Source of the DNA: Crocinitomicaceae bacterium
GTDB taxonomy: Bacteria > Bacteroidota > Bacteroidia > Flavobacteriales_D > Crocinitomicaceae
Length of the DNA: 64,000 nt
Assembly: GCA_030830895.1 (NCBI GenBank)
Contig: JAURMC010000005.1
Location: 1-64,000 of the forward strand
Reading direction: 5' to 3'
Shown here: positions 35,764 to 45,365 of the stretch, in pieces
How positions within the stretch are numbered: position 1 is the stretch's first letter
Layout of the letters: the number at the start of each line of letters is the position of its first letter
Translations under genes and position numbers: made by a program
Notes under the pieces: model-generated
Told to the model about the DNA's origin: nothing
The model's database searches: none
What the model saw: the letters and a program-made list of their open reading frames with translations, nothing else

Positions 35764-37887
35764 TTAATCTTTGATTAAAGTCATTTCATTCACTAAATGT
35801 GTTGCCCCGGCATAAATGTCCATTACCCAAAGAACGTAGCGAATGTCTACCACAATATTCCGGCAACGTTTCGGATCAAACAAATAATCACTCATTGTGC
35901 TTTCCCAAGATCGATCGAAATTCAAGCCCATCAAATTACCTTTTTCATCTAACACCGGAGAGCCTGAATTACCTCCAGTGGTATGATTAGAACCGGTGAA
36001 ACAAACCCATAATTCACCATCCTGAGCATATGGTCCATAGGTTTTATTGGATGCCAATTCGAACATTCTTGGCAATAATTCAAAATCGGGATTTCCAGAA
36101 CTGTTTTTGGCAATCATTCCATCCAACGTGGTATGTTCGGTGTAGGCCATTCCATCTACCGGGGAAGACCCTTCCAATTGTCCATAGGTAATTCTTAAGG
36201 TTGAATTAGCGTCTGGCCAATGTTTTTCATTCGGAAACATGACATATTTTCCTTCAACGTAAAGCTGCATCCAAGGAGAAATTCTTGCTTGGTATTTTTT
36301 GAAGGATGGAACCGCCTCGTCTACGAATACGGGATAATAGGTGTTATAAAACATATAGGCCGGATCCTTGGCTAACTTTTTAACCGATTTTTTGGAAAAG
36401 GATTTGACAAACTGAATAAACCGTGTGGAATCAGTAAAAATTGATTTGGCATAAATATTAGTTGAGAGTGCCGCAACATTTATCATATCCCAATTCTTGT
36501 TTGCTGAAATTTCAGCCCGCTGATATTGTAGGGTAAGTGCGCTGAACACGGATTGATCTACCCCACTGTTATAGTTTTTAAAAAACACTCGTGCATAGGC
36601 AATTAACTTATTCTTTTCAGCTGAAAACACGTCTGGCGAGGCCGTAGTATTCAAAGCACTTAATAACTCAATAGATGCTTTTATCATTTTAAAAAACTCA
36701 GGACCATAGAAAAAATATTCCACCCCCATGGCATAGCGGAACTCTTTTTCCGAATTATTCTTTACGTACTGATTCAATGAATCCAAGGCATTGGCATATT
36801 TTTTCCATTCCGGCTTAGATTCGGTCATTTTTCGGTATGCTTCTTCCTCGCGTTGTTTGACTAAAACCCCATCTAAATTTTTCAAGCCCTCTACTTGGCC
36901 TATCCATTTTTTCCAAGCATTAGCGATGGAAGCCTGCTTCGCGGAATACTGGATTCGAATCAAATCCGATGATTTCATTCCTGCATCAATGGCAGCAAGG
37001 CTCTCATCCCTCATTGCAATGCGCGCAGGGCGTTCTTTTTCAATAATAAACTTCAAATATTCTGAAACCACATGCTGTTCGGTAACACCCGGAAATCCGT
37101 ACACCATCGTAAAATCACCTTCTTTTCGGTCTTTGAATGAAATATTTAAATATTGAAGGGGAGTATATGGTACATTTTCCACGTTATAGGGAGCTGGTTT
37201 ATTATCTGTTCCGGCATATATTCTAAATACCGAAAAATCTCCGGTATGTCTCGGCCAAACCCAATTGTCTGTATCCCCACCAAATTTCCCAATAGAATTT
37301 GGAGGAGTTCCTACAAACCGAATGTCTTTAAACACCTCTTTGACCATCAAGTAGTAGGCATTTCCATAATCAAATGCTTTAACTTCTGCTTCAAAATGCG
37401 TCCCTTCGATGGCTGTTTTTATAATCGCAGCGATGTTCGTCGCAATAACTTGTTTGTCCTGTTTTCCTTGGGTGTTTTGCAATACCAACGTTGTAACATC
37501 CTCGATTCGAACAATACGTGTTGCTGTAAGCCCAGGATTGGTTAATTCATCTTTTTTTTCCTTCGCCCAAAAGCCATTTTTAAGATAATCGTTTTCTAAA
37601 CTCGAATGAGATTGAATTTGAGAATATCCACAGTGATGATTGGTTAATAGAAGACCTTGACTTGAGACCAATTCCGCAGTACATCCTCCACCAAATTGAA
37701 AAATAGCATCTTTTAAACTCGCATGGTTAACACTGTAAATTTGATCAGCAGTTAATTTCATGCCACGCGCTTGCATGTCTGATTCAAAAGCCTTGATAAG
37801 CAATGGAATAAGCATGCCTTCATCAGCCCTTACGAAACTGAATACAATATTAAAAATGAGAGCAAAAGTAAAAAGACGAATTTTCAT
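35764..37887 (-). CDS. S46 dipeptidyl-peptidase, DPP11-type (acidic P1)
   Basis: 707 residues. Signal peptide about 1-21. Triad residues: His85 in LLLTNHHCGY, Asp217 in WPRHTGDFSVFR and Ser641 in TTGGNSGSPV; His85 matches the numbering of Porphyromonas DPP11. Arg659 lies 18 residues after the serine (GLNFDRSWE), the S1-pocket position that is Arg in DPP11 and Gly in DPP7. It therefore probably releases dipeptides with Asp or Glu at P1 in the periplasm. Stand-alone gene with its own -7 box. Confidence 0.93.
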   Translation of the reverse strand: MKIRLFTFALIFNIVFSFVRADEGMLIPLLIKAFESDMQARGMKLTADQIYSVNHASLKDAIFQFGGGCTAELVSSQGLLLTNHHCGYSQIQSHSSLENDYLKNGFWAKEKKDELTNPGLTATRIVRIEDVTTLVLQNTQGKQDKQVIATNIAAIIKTAIEGTHFEAEVKAFDYGNAYYLMVKEVFKDIRFVGTPPNSIGKFGGDTDNWVWPRHTGDFSVFRIYAGTDNKPAPYNVENVPYTPLQYLNISFKDRKEGDFTMVYGFPGVTEQHVVSEYLKFIIEKERPARIAMRDESLAAIDAGMKSSDLIRIQYSAKQASIANAWKKWIGQVEGLKNLDGVLVKQREEEAYRKMTESKPEWKKYANALDSLNQYVKNNSEKEFRYAMGVEYFFYGPEFFKMIKASIELLSALNTTASPDVFSAEKNKLIAYARVFFKNYNSGVDQSVFSALTLQYQRAEISANKNWDMINVAALSTNIYAKSIFTDSTRFIQFVKSFSKKSVKKLAKDPAYMFYNTYYPVFVDEAVPSFKKYQARISPWMQLYVEGKYVMFPNEKHWPDANSTLRITYGQLEGSSPVDGMAYTEHTTLDGMIAKNSSGNPDFELLPRMFELASNKTYGPYAQDGELWVCFTGSNHTTGGNSGSPVLDEKGNLMGLNFDRSWESTMSDYLFDPKRCRNIVVDIRYVLWVMDIYAGATHLVNEMTLIKD

Positions 37888-37901
37888 ATCTTGAATTTTT
37901 T

Positions 37902-37909
37902 CAAAAGTA
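37902..37909 (-). promoter_or_regulatory. -7 box of the DPP11-type gene
   Basis: TACTTTTG, 14 bases before the ATG at 37887, in the 78-base divergent gap with ribF. Confidence 0.5.
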
Positions 37910-37946
37910 CATCAAAAGTTTAAAATCCAGGTTTATTTGTATTGCT

Positions 37947-37954
37947 TACATTTG
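37947..37954 (+). promoter_or_regulatory. -7 box of ribF
   Basis: TACATTTG, 11 bases before the ATG at 37966. The short gap leaves no room for an FMN riboswitch. Confidence 0.55.
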
Positions 37955-37965
37955 CGCTTTAGAAG

Positions 37966-38895
37966 ATGAAGGTATTATCCAGTTTATCAGCACTTCCTGT
38001 TTTACGGAATCCATGTGTCACACTTGGCACATATGACGGGGTACATGTCGGTCACCACATGATTCTAAAGCAACTTATCCATAGGGCGGCAGAAACTTCG
38101 AAAGACAGTATGTTAATCACTTTTGATCCGCACCCAAGACAGGCACTTGGTCTTGGAAATGTCTCGTTACTAACGCCCCTAGATGAAAAGATTGAGTTGC
38201 TAGCAAAAACAGGGTTAGATTACTTATTAGTTTTACCGTTCACCAAAGAATTTTCCAACCAGAATGCAACAGACTTTATTAATCGTGTTTTAATCCAAGA
38301 ATTAAATATTTCCGAAATTATTTTGGGATACGATCATAAATTCGGCCATAATCGTGAAGGTGATGTACACTTATTAGGAAACGTGTTAGGAAAATCAGGT
38401 AGGTTGGTCACTGAGATTCCAGCCCAAGATGTAGATGAGATTATTGTGAGCTCCACAAGGATTCGTTCCGCCTTAATTCAAGGTGATATAGAAACAGCCA
38501 ATCGTTTGTTGGGCTATCCTTACCAAATTAATGGCAAGGTGGTAATGGGAAACCAACTTGGTAAAACCGTTGGATTCCCCACCGCAAATATTGAACTCAC
38601 AAACCACTCAAAACTAGTCCCTGGTAACGGAGTTTACGCGGTAAAACTTAGACTAAAAAACCGAACACATTTAGGAATGATGAATATCGGTGTACGGCCC
38701 ACGGTAAGTAATTCAAGACACAGAGTAATTGAAGTACACCTATTTGATTTTAATGAGGACTTCTACGGTGAATCCGTAAGCATAACCATATATAATCATA
38801 TACGAATGGAGCAAGCTTTTTCAGGACTTGAAGCATTAACGGAGCAATTAAAAAAAGATGAAATCAATTCTCGCAGTTTTTTTTCTAGCAATTAG
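37966..38895 (+). CDS. ribF: Bifunctional riboflavin kinase/FAD synthetase RibF
   Basis: 309 residues. The N-terminal FAD-synthetase domain has VTLGTYDGVHVGHHMIL, ITFDPHPRQAL, GYDHKFGHNREGD and the SSTRIRSAL motif. The C-terminal riboflavin-kinase domain has GKTVGFPTANIEL, GVYAVKL and GMMNIGVRPT. It converts riboflavin to FMN and FAD. Divergent from the DPP11 gene, with TACATTTG 11 bases before the ATG and no FMN riboswitch in the short leader. Its last 38 bases are shared, in another frame, with the LRR gene. Confidence 0.95.
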   Translation: MKVLSSLSALPVLRNPCVTLGTYDGVHVGHHMILKQLIHRAAETSKDSMLITFDPHPRQALGLGNVSLLTPLDEKIELLAKTGLDYLLVLPFTKEFSNQNATDFINRVLIQELNISEIILGYDHKFGHNREGDVHLLGNVLGKSGRLVTEIPAQDVDEIIVSSTRIRSALIQGDIETANRLLGYPYQINGKVVMGNQLGKTVGFPTANIELTNHSKLVPGNGVYAVKLRLKNRTHLGMMNIGVRPTVSNSRHRVIEVHLFDFNEDFYGESVSITIYNHIRMEQAFSGLEALTEQLKKDEINSRSFFSSN

Positions 38896-39430
38896 CTTTT
38901 CTTGGTATAGCCAGGCAACAATTAGGGATTATTCCCTAAATGACCTCATCACCGCAAACCCTGATAGTGTGTTATCGATTGATTTAAGTCGAGAAAAACT
39001 CACTAACATTCCCACCATAGTGTATCAGTTTACTAAAATAAAATCCTTAAATCTCACGAAGAATAAAATTGAGTTCATAAGTGATTCTTTGAAGGTGTTT
39101 CGAGAATTGGAATACCTGAATCTTAGCAAAAATAAACTTTATGCAATTCCATTTGTGATATTCCAAATGAGCGCGCTTAGAGAGCTATTACTAGCCGAGA
39201 ACCGCATTGAAGTAATCCCAAATGAAGTTGAACAATTGACCCATTTAGAAGTCTTAGATTTATATGATAATGCCGTGAATTTTATATCTCCTCATTTAAA
39301 AGAATTACCAAATTTAAAGCTCCTAGACATTCAGGGTGTCATGTATAGTCATGAATTTCATAAGCAATTGGTAAATGATTTCAAGCATTGCACTTTGTTT
39401 TTAGACCCCCCTTGTTCTTGTATGGATTAA
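38858..39430 (+). CDS. Secreted leucine-rich-repeat protein
   Basis: 190 residues. Signal peptide 1-19 (MKSILAVFFLAISFSWYSQ). Five or so LRRs of 22-23 residues (about 35-165: IKSLNLTKNKIEFISDSL, LEYLNLSKNKLYAIPF, LRELLLAENRIEVIPNE, LEVLDLYDNAVNFIS). A short Cys-containing C-terminus ends CSCMD. Probably periplasmic or surface-exposed, mediating protein binding; target unknown. The ATG lies 38 bases inside ribF, an unusually long same-strand overlap. Confidence 0.82.
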   Translation: MKSILAVFFLAISFSWYSQATIRDYSLNDLITANPDSVLSIDLSREKLTNIPTIVYQFTKIKSLNLTKNKIEFISDSLKVFRELEYLNLSKNKLYAIPFVIFQMSALRELLLAENRIEVIPNEVEQLTHLEVLDLYDNAVNFISPHLKELPNLKLLDIQGVMYSHEFHKQLVNDFKHCTLFLDPPCSCMD

Positions 39431-39492
39431 ATTATTAACATTTGGATAGAGAAATCTTAAGAAAATTTCAGACCGGGAACAAAGATTGGTAT

Positions 39493-39500
39493 TAACTTTA
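39493..39500 (+). promoter_or_regulatory. Near-consensus -7 box of the second type B adhesin cassette
   Basis: TAACTTTA (last base mismatched), four bases before the GTG start at 39505. Confidence 0.4.
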
Positions 39501-39504
39501 AACC

Positions 39505-42156
39505 GTGAAGACTTTCTTAAAATGTTTAGGATTTTTTATCTCCATTCAAGCTTGGGGACAGAATTTCATATACAATGGTCATTTTGAATTCGGAGGGGTT
39601 GGTACGGGATTTAATGTACCGGGCCAAGGCTACACAAACCTTATTCCTCCCTACTTAGGGAATACACAGCCTGGTGATTTTGCTATAACGAATGATCCAC
39701 AGCCACTTAATACCGGGAATTTTCTTCTTTTTTCGGACCACACTTCTGGACAAGGGAATATGATGATAGTAGATGGGGGAAATATTGGAGGCAATCAATC
39801 ATTTTGGCAAGCTGGTAGCAACGGTGGGGGAATCTGTGGATTAACAGTTGGAAATAATTATTTATTTAGTTTTTGGCTTCGTTCCGCCTCTAGTTCTGTC
39901 ATTGACCAAGCAACGCAAGCCAACATTAAAGCAGTTTTTAACAATGCTATTAATATCCAAGAACTAACACCTACTCTCGCCCCACTTCCACAAGTAGGCT
40001 GGCAAGCCTATGCCATTCAATTTGAGGCAACAAGTGCATGCGTAAACGTAAGTCTATATGATGAAAATACGTCAATTGTTGGCAATGATTTTGCTATTGA
40101 TGATTTAATGCTGATGCCCCTTGGGGACCCGCTATCGTTATCTGTATCGGCATCACGACCATTTTGTAGTGATTCATTAAGCGGGGCACTTATCGCATAT
40201 GTCAAAGGAGGATATCCACCATATCAGTTTAACATTACTGGAATTATGGGGTCATGGAATAATCAATCGGGAATATTCACCGGGTTACCCCCTGGCACTT
40301 ATGATGTAAGCGCAACGGATGCCAATAATCAAACCGTTATTATTACCAACCAGCTTGTTTTTTCGAATGATTTCTTACAAGTTAATCCTGAAGACACCCT
40401 TATTTGTGGAAACACATCATTGGAATTAACCGTTACAGGAGGAACAAATACCAATTACTTTTGGATGGCAACTCCGCCTGATCCAAATCTTTTAAATCCA
40501 ATTAATGATACGATAACTGTAAGTCCGAATCAGTCAACTACTTACCTTGTTTCGACTAATAATTTAAATGAGAATTTAGTGACAAACGGAAATTTCGAGG
40601 CGATGAATACCGGATTTTATTCCGATTTAAATTACCTCACGCCATCGAATCCTGGTGGATTACAAAGCTGCTATGGAATAACGCCAAATGCAAGTTTTTG
40701 GGAGGGCACCTTTTCACCATGCGTTGATCACACCTTAGGTAATGGTATTGGTCATATGATGGTCATTGATGGTGCGGTAAGTGGAAATCAAACGGTGTGG
40801 AAACAAATTATTTCCGTAGAAAAAAATACCAATTACACATTCACTTATTTTGCACAATCTATTGAAAATATAAATCCCGCGGTTTTAAAGTCCAGTGTGA
40901 ATGGTATATTGCTGAGTATTGATACGTTACCTGTTATAACCTGTGATTGGCAACAGATAAGCGGACAATGGAATTCAGGAAACGATAGTTTGGCTATACT
41001 TTTAATTGAAAACTTTAATCAAAGCGGCCTAGGGAACGATTTTGCTATTGATGATATATCATTCAGTACCCTGCGTTCTTGTAGCAGGCAAGTAACCGTA
41101 CAAATCAATTCAGGCAATGCTGAATTAGGCCTTTATTACCCAAGTGATTTGTGTATCAATTCAGGTATAATTAATCCAACACTGTCTCCAAATACCCCCA
41201 ATAATGGCACATACAACTCATTTCCCGGAGGACTAAACCTAGACCCGATTAGTGGCTCTATCAATACCACCGGAAGCAGTCCTGGTTCATATGACGTGGT
41301 GTACAGTGTTTTTGTCTGTAATGAATTAGTAAAAGATACTATTGAAATTACAATTCATGCCTTACCAAGTCTTTTAAGCTTGACCGGTGGTGCTTATAAT
41401 TGTTCGATACAAACTTTTGATTCTGTACTTTTATTTTTAAATGCAGTATATCCTGTGACGTTGAATTGGACCTTAAATGGAGCTGAAATCCTAACAAACG
41501 CAGTTTCAGACCCATTGTTTTTAAATACGGAAGCTGGCCTCTACGAGCTTCTAACAATTACCGATGTGTATTGTACCGCCAATATAAACGGAAGTATTTA
41601 CCTAGATTCGCTATCCATTCCTGAAACCCCTAATATTATCGGAGATACTGCAATCTGTGATAATGAACCATCTGAGGCTATATCCTTAAGTAATCCCAAT
41701 CCAAATGGTGTAGTATCTTGGTACAGCGATGCCGCACTCACACAGTATCTCGAAAGTGGTAATTTTTTCTATCCTAGTAATGATAGTTCCGCGATTTATT
41801 ATGTAGTGCAAACCGTTAATGGGTGCTCAAGCAATGTCACGGCTTTCGCAACTACCCTTATTCCTTGTAACTTGGTAGTTCCAAGTGCATTCACCCCGGA
41901 TAATGATGGAGACAACGACTTTTGGGAAATCGTTGGATTAGATGTAAAATTTCCATTAAATCAAGTGAAAATATTTAATCGTTGGGGAGAACTATTGTAC
42001 ACCAGTATCCAAGGGAATTATGCATCTGAACCTTGGGATGGCAACTACAAGGGCGAACCACTACCTGTTGGCAGCTACTTTTACATTATTGAAAAAGCAA
42101 CTGACGGAAGTATAGAACCCATAAACGGAACAATTTCTATAATACGCACACCATGA
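39505..42156 (+). CDS. T9SS type B sorted adhesin with repeated carbohydrate-binding-like domains
   Basis: 883 residues; start GTG at 39505 because no in-frame ATG precedes the signal peptide (MKTFLKCLGFFISIQAWGQ). Two related jelly-roll-like modules open with FIYNGHFEFG and LVTNGNFEAM and each end near GNDFAIDD (about 20-210 and 355-525); they resemble carbohydrate-binding or choice-of-anchor domains. One SprB-like repeat lies between them (about 225-290). Ig-like segments follow, then a type B sorting domain (VVPSAFTPDNDGDNDFW, KIFNRWGELLYTS, PWDGNYKGEPLPVGSYFY). First gene of a cassette: the stop overlaps the next ATG by 4 bases. Confidence 0.87.
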   Translation: MKTFLKCLGFFISIQAWGQNFIYNGHFEFGGVGTGFNVPGQGYTNLIPPYLGNTQPGDFAITNDPQPLNTGNFLLFSDHTSGQGNMMIVDGGNIGGNQSFWQAGSNGGGICGLTVGNNYLFSFWLRSASSSVIDQATQANIKAVFNNAINIQELTPTLAPLPQVGWQAYAIQFEATSACVNVSLYDENTSIVGNDFAIDDLMLMPLGDPLSLSVSASRPFCSDSLSGALIAYVKGGYPPYQFNITGIMGSWNNQSGIFTGLPPGTYDVSATDANNQTVIITNQLVFSNDFLQVNPEDTLICGNTSLELTVTGGTNTNYFWMATPPDPNLLNPINDTITVSPNQSTTYLVSTNNLNENLVTNGNFEAMNTGFYSDLNYLTPSNPGGLQSCYGITPNASFWEGTFSPCVDHTLGNGIGHMMVIDGAVSGNQTVWKQIISVEKNTNYTFTYFAQSIENINPAVLKSSVNGILLSIDTLPVITCDWQQISGQWNSGNDSLAILLIENFNQSGLGNDFAIDDISFSTLRSCSRQVTVQINSGNAELGLYYPSDLCINSGIINPTLSPNTPNNGTYNSFPGGLNLDPISGSINTTGSSPGSYDVVYSVFVCNELVKDTIEITIHALPSLLSLTGGAYNCSIQTFDSVLLFLNAVYPVTLNWTLNGAEILTNAVSDPLFLNTEAGLYELLTITDVYCTANINGSIYLDSLSIPETPNIIGDTAICDNEPSEAISLSNPNPNGVVSWYSDAALTQYLESGNFFYPSNDSSAIYYVVQTVNGCSSNVTAFATTLIPCNLVVPSAFTPDNDGDNDFWEIVGLDVKFPLNQVKIFNRWGELLYTSIQGNYASEPWDGNYKGEPLPVGSYFYIIEKATDGSIEPINGTISIIRTP

Positions 42157-43133
42157 GACTGCTTTATGTAATTCTTTTCTTAGGTTTTGGCGCATTGAAA
42201 GCACAACAAATGCCTCAAGTTAGGCAGATAAATGTTAGCACATCACTTTATAATCCCGCCGGGATGGCTATGAATAAACAGGCAAGCATTTCCATATTAG
42301 CCCGTTGGCAAATGCTAGGATTTGGATACGAACCACGAACCATTGCTTGTTTCGGACAAACTATCATAAAGAAAAAAGTCAAAACAGTTTTCAATCCTGG
42401 CAGTAGGATTCAATATCCAATTGAACCCATTGAAAAGAAAAAAAAGCGTGTTTTTCAACATTTTATAGGTGGCCAGTTAATTTCAGATAACTATGGTGCC
42501 TTCAAATACATCGAATCCAGTGGAAATTACGCTTTATGTATTCCATTATATAATCAATGGAAACTAAGTACAGGAATACGTATTGGTATAAAAAATAATG
42601 TGTTTTCTCCGAGCCAAGCAAGCGTGTTAAATCTATCTAATCCTCAACTTCCTTATGATGGTGGGGATCTTACGTATGATGGTTTTTTAGCATCTGGGCT
42701 GCGATCTATTTCTTTAAGTAGTGGTGTTGGATTTACTTTATTTTCGAAGAAAATGTTTTTTTCGGGTGCATTACAACACGGTGGGTTACTAAATTCTCTT
42801 GGAAATAAAAATGACTTTTTTGATCAACAATATCATTGGAATTCACAAATTGGATATACCATGAATATTACTAATGGATTAGAATTACAACCCATTATTA
42901 ATATAAAACAAATGTATCAAGGCCCTGTTTCTTTGGAAACCACGTTGATGACCTCAATAAATTATATTTTTTGGGCAGGAATTAATTATCAACACAATGC
43001 CTCGTTTGGAATTCTTGCAGGCATGGAAGTATCCGACAACCTTAAAATTGGATATTCAATTGATTTTTCAACCAACCGAATTAATAGATTCAGTAATGGC
43101 GGACATGAAATTTATTTAAGTTATGGGTTTTAA
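42153..43133 (+). CDS. PorP/SprF-family T9SS outer-membrane protein
   Basis: 326 residues. Signal peptide 1-17 (ending LKAQ), then the family opening QMPQVRQINVSTSLYNPAGMAM and beta-strand-rich sequence (YALCIPLYNQWKLSTGIRIG, FGILAGMEVSDNLKIGYSID). It is more diverged than the first PorP/SprF protein. A basic stretch (KKKVKTVF, EKKKKRVFQH) sits near residues 70-105. It should partner the upstream type B adhesin. The start overlaps the adhesin stop by 4 bases; its end overlaps the PD40-OmpA gene by 11. Confidence 0.85.
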   Translation: MRLLYVILFLGFGALKAQQMPQVRQINVSTSLYNPAGMAMNKQASISILARWQMLGFGYEPRTIACFGQTIIKKKVKTVFNPGSRIQYPIEPIEKKKKRVFQHFIGGQLISDNYGAFKYIESSGNYALCIPLYNQWKLSTGIRIGIKNNVFSPSQASVLNLSNPQLPYDGGDLTYDGFLASGLRSISLSSGVGFTLFSKKMFFSGALQHGGLLNSLGNKNDFFDQQYHWNSQIGYTMNITNGLELQPIINIKQMYQGPVSLETTLMTSINYIFWAGINYQHNASFGILAGMEVSDNLKIGYSIDFSTNRINRFSNGGHEIYLSYGF

Positions 43134-44748
43134 TCAAGTGCTTTTAACTTCATGCTACATTATTACCCAAATAGCTTTTGGGCAAATTTATGAGTTCACT
43201 TCCCCTTTACGTATAGGAACAACTATCAATTCCTCAGCTGATGAAAGTAATCCGGTAATATCAAGCGATGGAAATACCTTATATTTCGTTCGTACTTTTG
43301 ATATAAAAAATACCGGTGGAATTTATGACCAAGACATTTGGTATTGTAAGAAATCGAAGAACGGCTGGGGACCTTCAATTCCACTAAAAGCACTTAATAA
43401 TAAACTAAATAATGCCGTAATTGCGGAAACCATAGAAGAATCAGATTCTACCCGTAAATCCTTGTATTTAATTAGCTCTTATGGTGTAGAGCGAGATATG
43501 CAAAAAGGCATAACTATGGCGTCTCGAACATTAACAGACACGCTATGGATTATTCAAAAGAAATTACCTATTCCAAATTTAAATATTGATGGTAAATATG
43601 TCTCATATACCATCTCAAAAGATCAGCATGTTGTTATTTTATCATATGAAGGATCTGACTCCGAGGGAGAAGAAGATTTATATTATTCTTTAAAAGGACC
43701 AGATGGATGGACAGAGCCTGAACATCTTGGCGCAATGGTGAATACTCCTGGTTTTGAAATTTCTCCTTTTTTATCTCCTTCCAACGACACCTTGTATTTT
43801 TCATCGAATGGATTCAAAGGATATGGAGATGCGGATATTTTTTACAGTGTTAGAAAAGGTAAATGGAATAATTGGTCAAAACCAGTAAATCTGGGTAAAT
43901 CCATTAATACATCATTCTTTGATGCATATTTTTCATTAACTGACAACTGTGCAATTTGGTCCAGTAATAGAGAAGGAAAGGATTTAGATATTTGGACCGC
44001 TTGGTCGATTAAACCACCAGAATTAATATTAAATGTGAATGAAATTAAACATGTAAGTGAATTTCAAGGAAACGATGGAAAGATAAGTGTTGAGGTTGTT
44101 TCAGGTGTTAAGCCATTTAAATACCAATGGTCAAATGGCCTGACCACTTCGGATATTAATTCGCTGCGAAAAGGCGATTACAAGTTACAAGTTACCGATT
44201 CAATTGGTCAAAAAATTAACCGGACATTTACCATTGAAGAACCAGAAGCGACAGAACAACATGTTGTTCGATTTCCGAACATTCAATATGAATTCAACAA
44301 GTGGACTTTTGTTAATGATTCTTCAATCAATACGTATGACTCCTTACGTCTTGTGGCCAAACTCCTTGAAGACTATCCAAACCTTATCATTGAGCTTATT
44401 TCGCATACTGATTCTAGAGGCGAGGAATCAAGAAATCTAATTTTATCGGAGAACCGTGCTAAAGCTTGTTATATCTACCTGGTAAATGAATTCAAAATAG
44501 ACCCAAGAAGAATTATTCCCATAGGTAAGGGCGAGGCAGAACCAGCACGTTGGTACGACCCTGAATTGCAACAAATGGTTTTACTGAGCGAAGAGTATAT
44601 TCAAAATAAAAAAAACAATGAGGCTCATTTTGAATTTTTACATCAAATAAATCGAAGAACAGAAGGTAAAGTGCTACGCCTTGATTTTAATCCAAACACA
44701 GCGCCTGAGGCCCCAAAAAGCTATTTAGAATTCCAAGAGATGCCATAA
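43123..44748 (+). CDS. PD40-SprB-OmpA fusion protein
   Basis: 541 residues. Signal-like segment about 1-20, PD40 beta-propeller repeats (about 30-300: ESNPVISSDGNTLYFVRT, EISPFLSPSNDTLYFSSNG, GDADIFYSVRKGKWNNWSKPVNLG), one SprB-like repeat (about 310-370: GKISVEVVSGVKPFKYQWSNG) and a C-terminal OmpA-like domain (about 380-500: LIIELISHTDSRGEESRN, LSENRAKACYIYLV). An SprB-type repeat inside a periplasmic anchor protein is odd, since these repeats usually sit in adhesins. Third gene of the cassette; it likely ties the adhesin-SprF complex to peptidoglycan. Confidence 0.85.
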   Translation: MGFNQVLLTSCYIITQIAFGQIYEFTSPLRIGTTINSSADESNPVISSDGNTLYFVRTFDIKNTGGIYDQDIWYCKKSKNGWGPSIPLKALNNKLNNAVIAETIEESDSTRKSLYLISSYGVERDMQKGITMASRTLTDTLWIIQKKLPIPNLNIDGKYVSYTISKDQHVVILSYEGSDSEGEEDLYYSLKGPDGWTEPEHLGAMVNTPGFEISPFLSPSNDTLYFSSNGFKGYGDADIFYSVRKGKWNNWSKPVNLGKSINTSFFDAYFSLTDNCAIWSSNREGKDLDIWTAWSIKPPELILNVNEIKHVSEFQGNDGKISVEVVSGVKPFKYQWSNGLTTSDINSLRKGDYKLQVTDSIGQKINRTFTIEEPEATEQHVVRFPNIQYEFNKWTFVNDSSINTYDSLRLVAKLLEDYPNLIIELISHTDSRGEESRNLILSENRAKACYIYLVNEFKIDPRRIIPIGKGEAEPARWYDPELQQMVLLSEEYIQNKKNNEAHFEFLHQINRRTEGKVLRLDFNPNTAPEAPKSYLEFQEMP

Positions 44749-44750
44749 AA

Positions 44751-45365
44751 ATGAAATTGCTATTCCATGTTTTTCATTTAGGTGTATTATTTTCTGCATT
44801 CGCATTCATCTGGTTTTGGCTACAGTTGCTTTTTATGATCTTTCTTCCGGCAGGAAAGCGAATGCAACTTCGTTATTTCTTACAACTTTTTAAATCATTA
44901 TTCCTAGGCGTATTAGTTTTAAAATTCACTCTTAAGGCCGAAGGTACGCTTCATGTAAGCGGACTACTCATAGTATCATTGTTAACGTATTTTCTGTATT
45001 TAATCCGCAACCTTCGTTCAAATCAACAAGTGGTTCAGTTCTCAATTTACACCAATCTTCAAAAGCGAATCCAAATGAAGAACGAATGGGAATGGGCCGT
45101 TGCGATTATATCTATTTCCATAACTATACTTTGGGTATTCTTTCCATTTGCACTGGAAAGTCCAATTACACAATGGTTTTATAATCAAACACACGAATTT
45201 ATTAGAATACCTGTACTTGGTTGGATATTTAAAACTGCTGGATTCTTCTTCCTATTTGCAACATTAATTCGTTTTCTGGTGGCGATAAGGTGGGTATTAA
45301 ACCCTCAAAAAACTAAACAAATTTCCGAGTCAGATGATTTTGATCCGTTTGAGGAAATTAAATAG
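44751..45365 (+). CDS. Hypothetical membrane protein in the adhesin cassette
   Basis: 204 residues; no family recognised. Five or six hydrophobic helices are separated by short basic loops (GKRMQLRYFLQ, RNLRSNQQ). The cytoplasmic tail is acidic (ESDDFDPFEEIK). It starts 2 bases after the PD40-OmpA stop, so it is probably the last gene of that operon. It converges with marC, overlapping it by 8 bases. Function unknown. Confidence 0.72.
   Translation: MKLLFHVFHLGVLFSAFAFIWFWLQLLFMIFLPAGKRMQLRYFLQLFKSLFLGVLVLKFTLKAEGTLHVSGLLIVSLLTYFLYLIRNLRSNQQVVQFSIYTNLQKRIQMKNEWEWAVAIISISITILWVFFPFALESPITQWFYNQTHEFIRIPVLGWIFKTAGFFFLFATLIRFLVAIRWVLNPQKTKQISESDDFDPFEEIK

Noticed and set aside
37153-37545. Forward 130-codon ORF opposite the S46 peptidase
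   Set aside because: The opposite strand encodes conserved peptidase residues; the forward translation is not protein-like.
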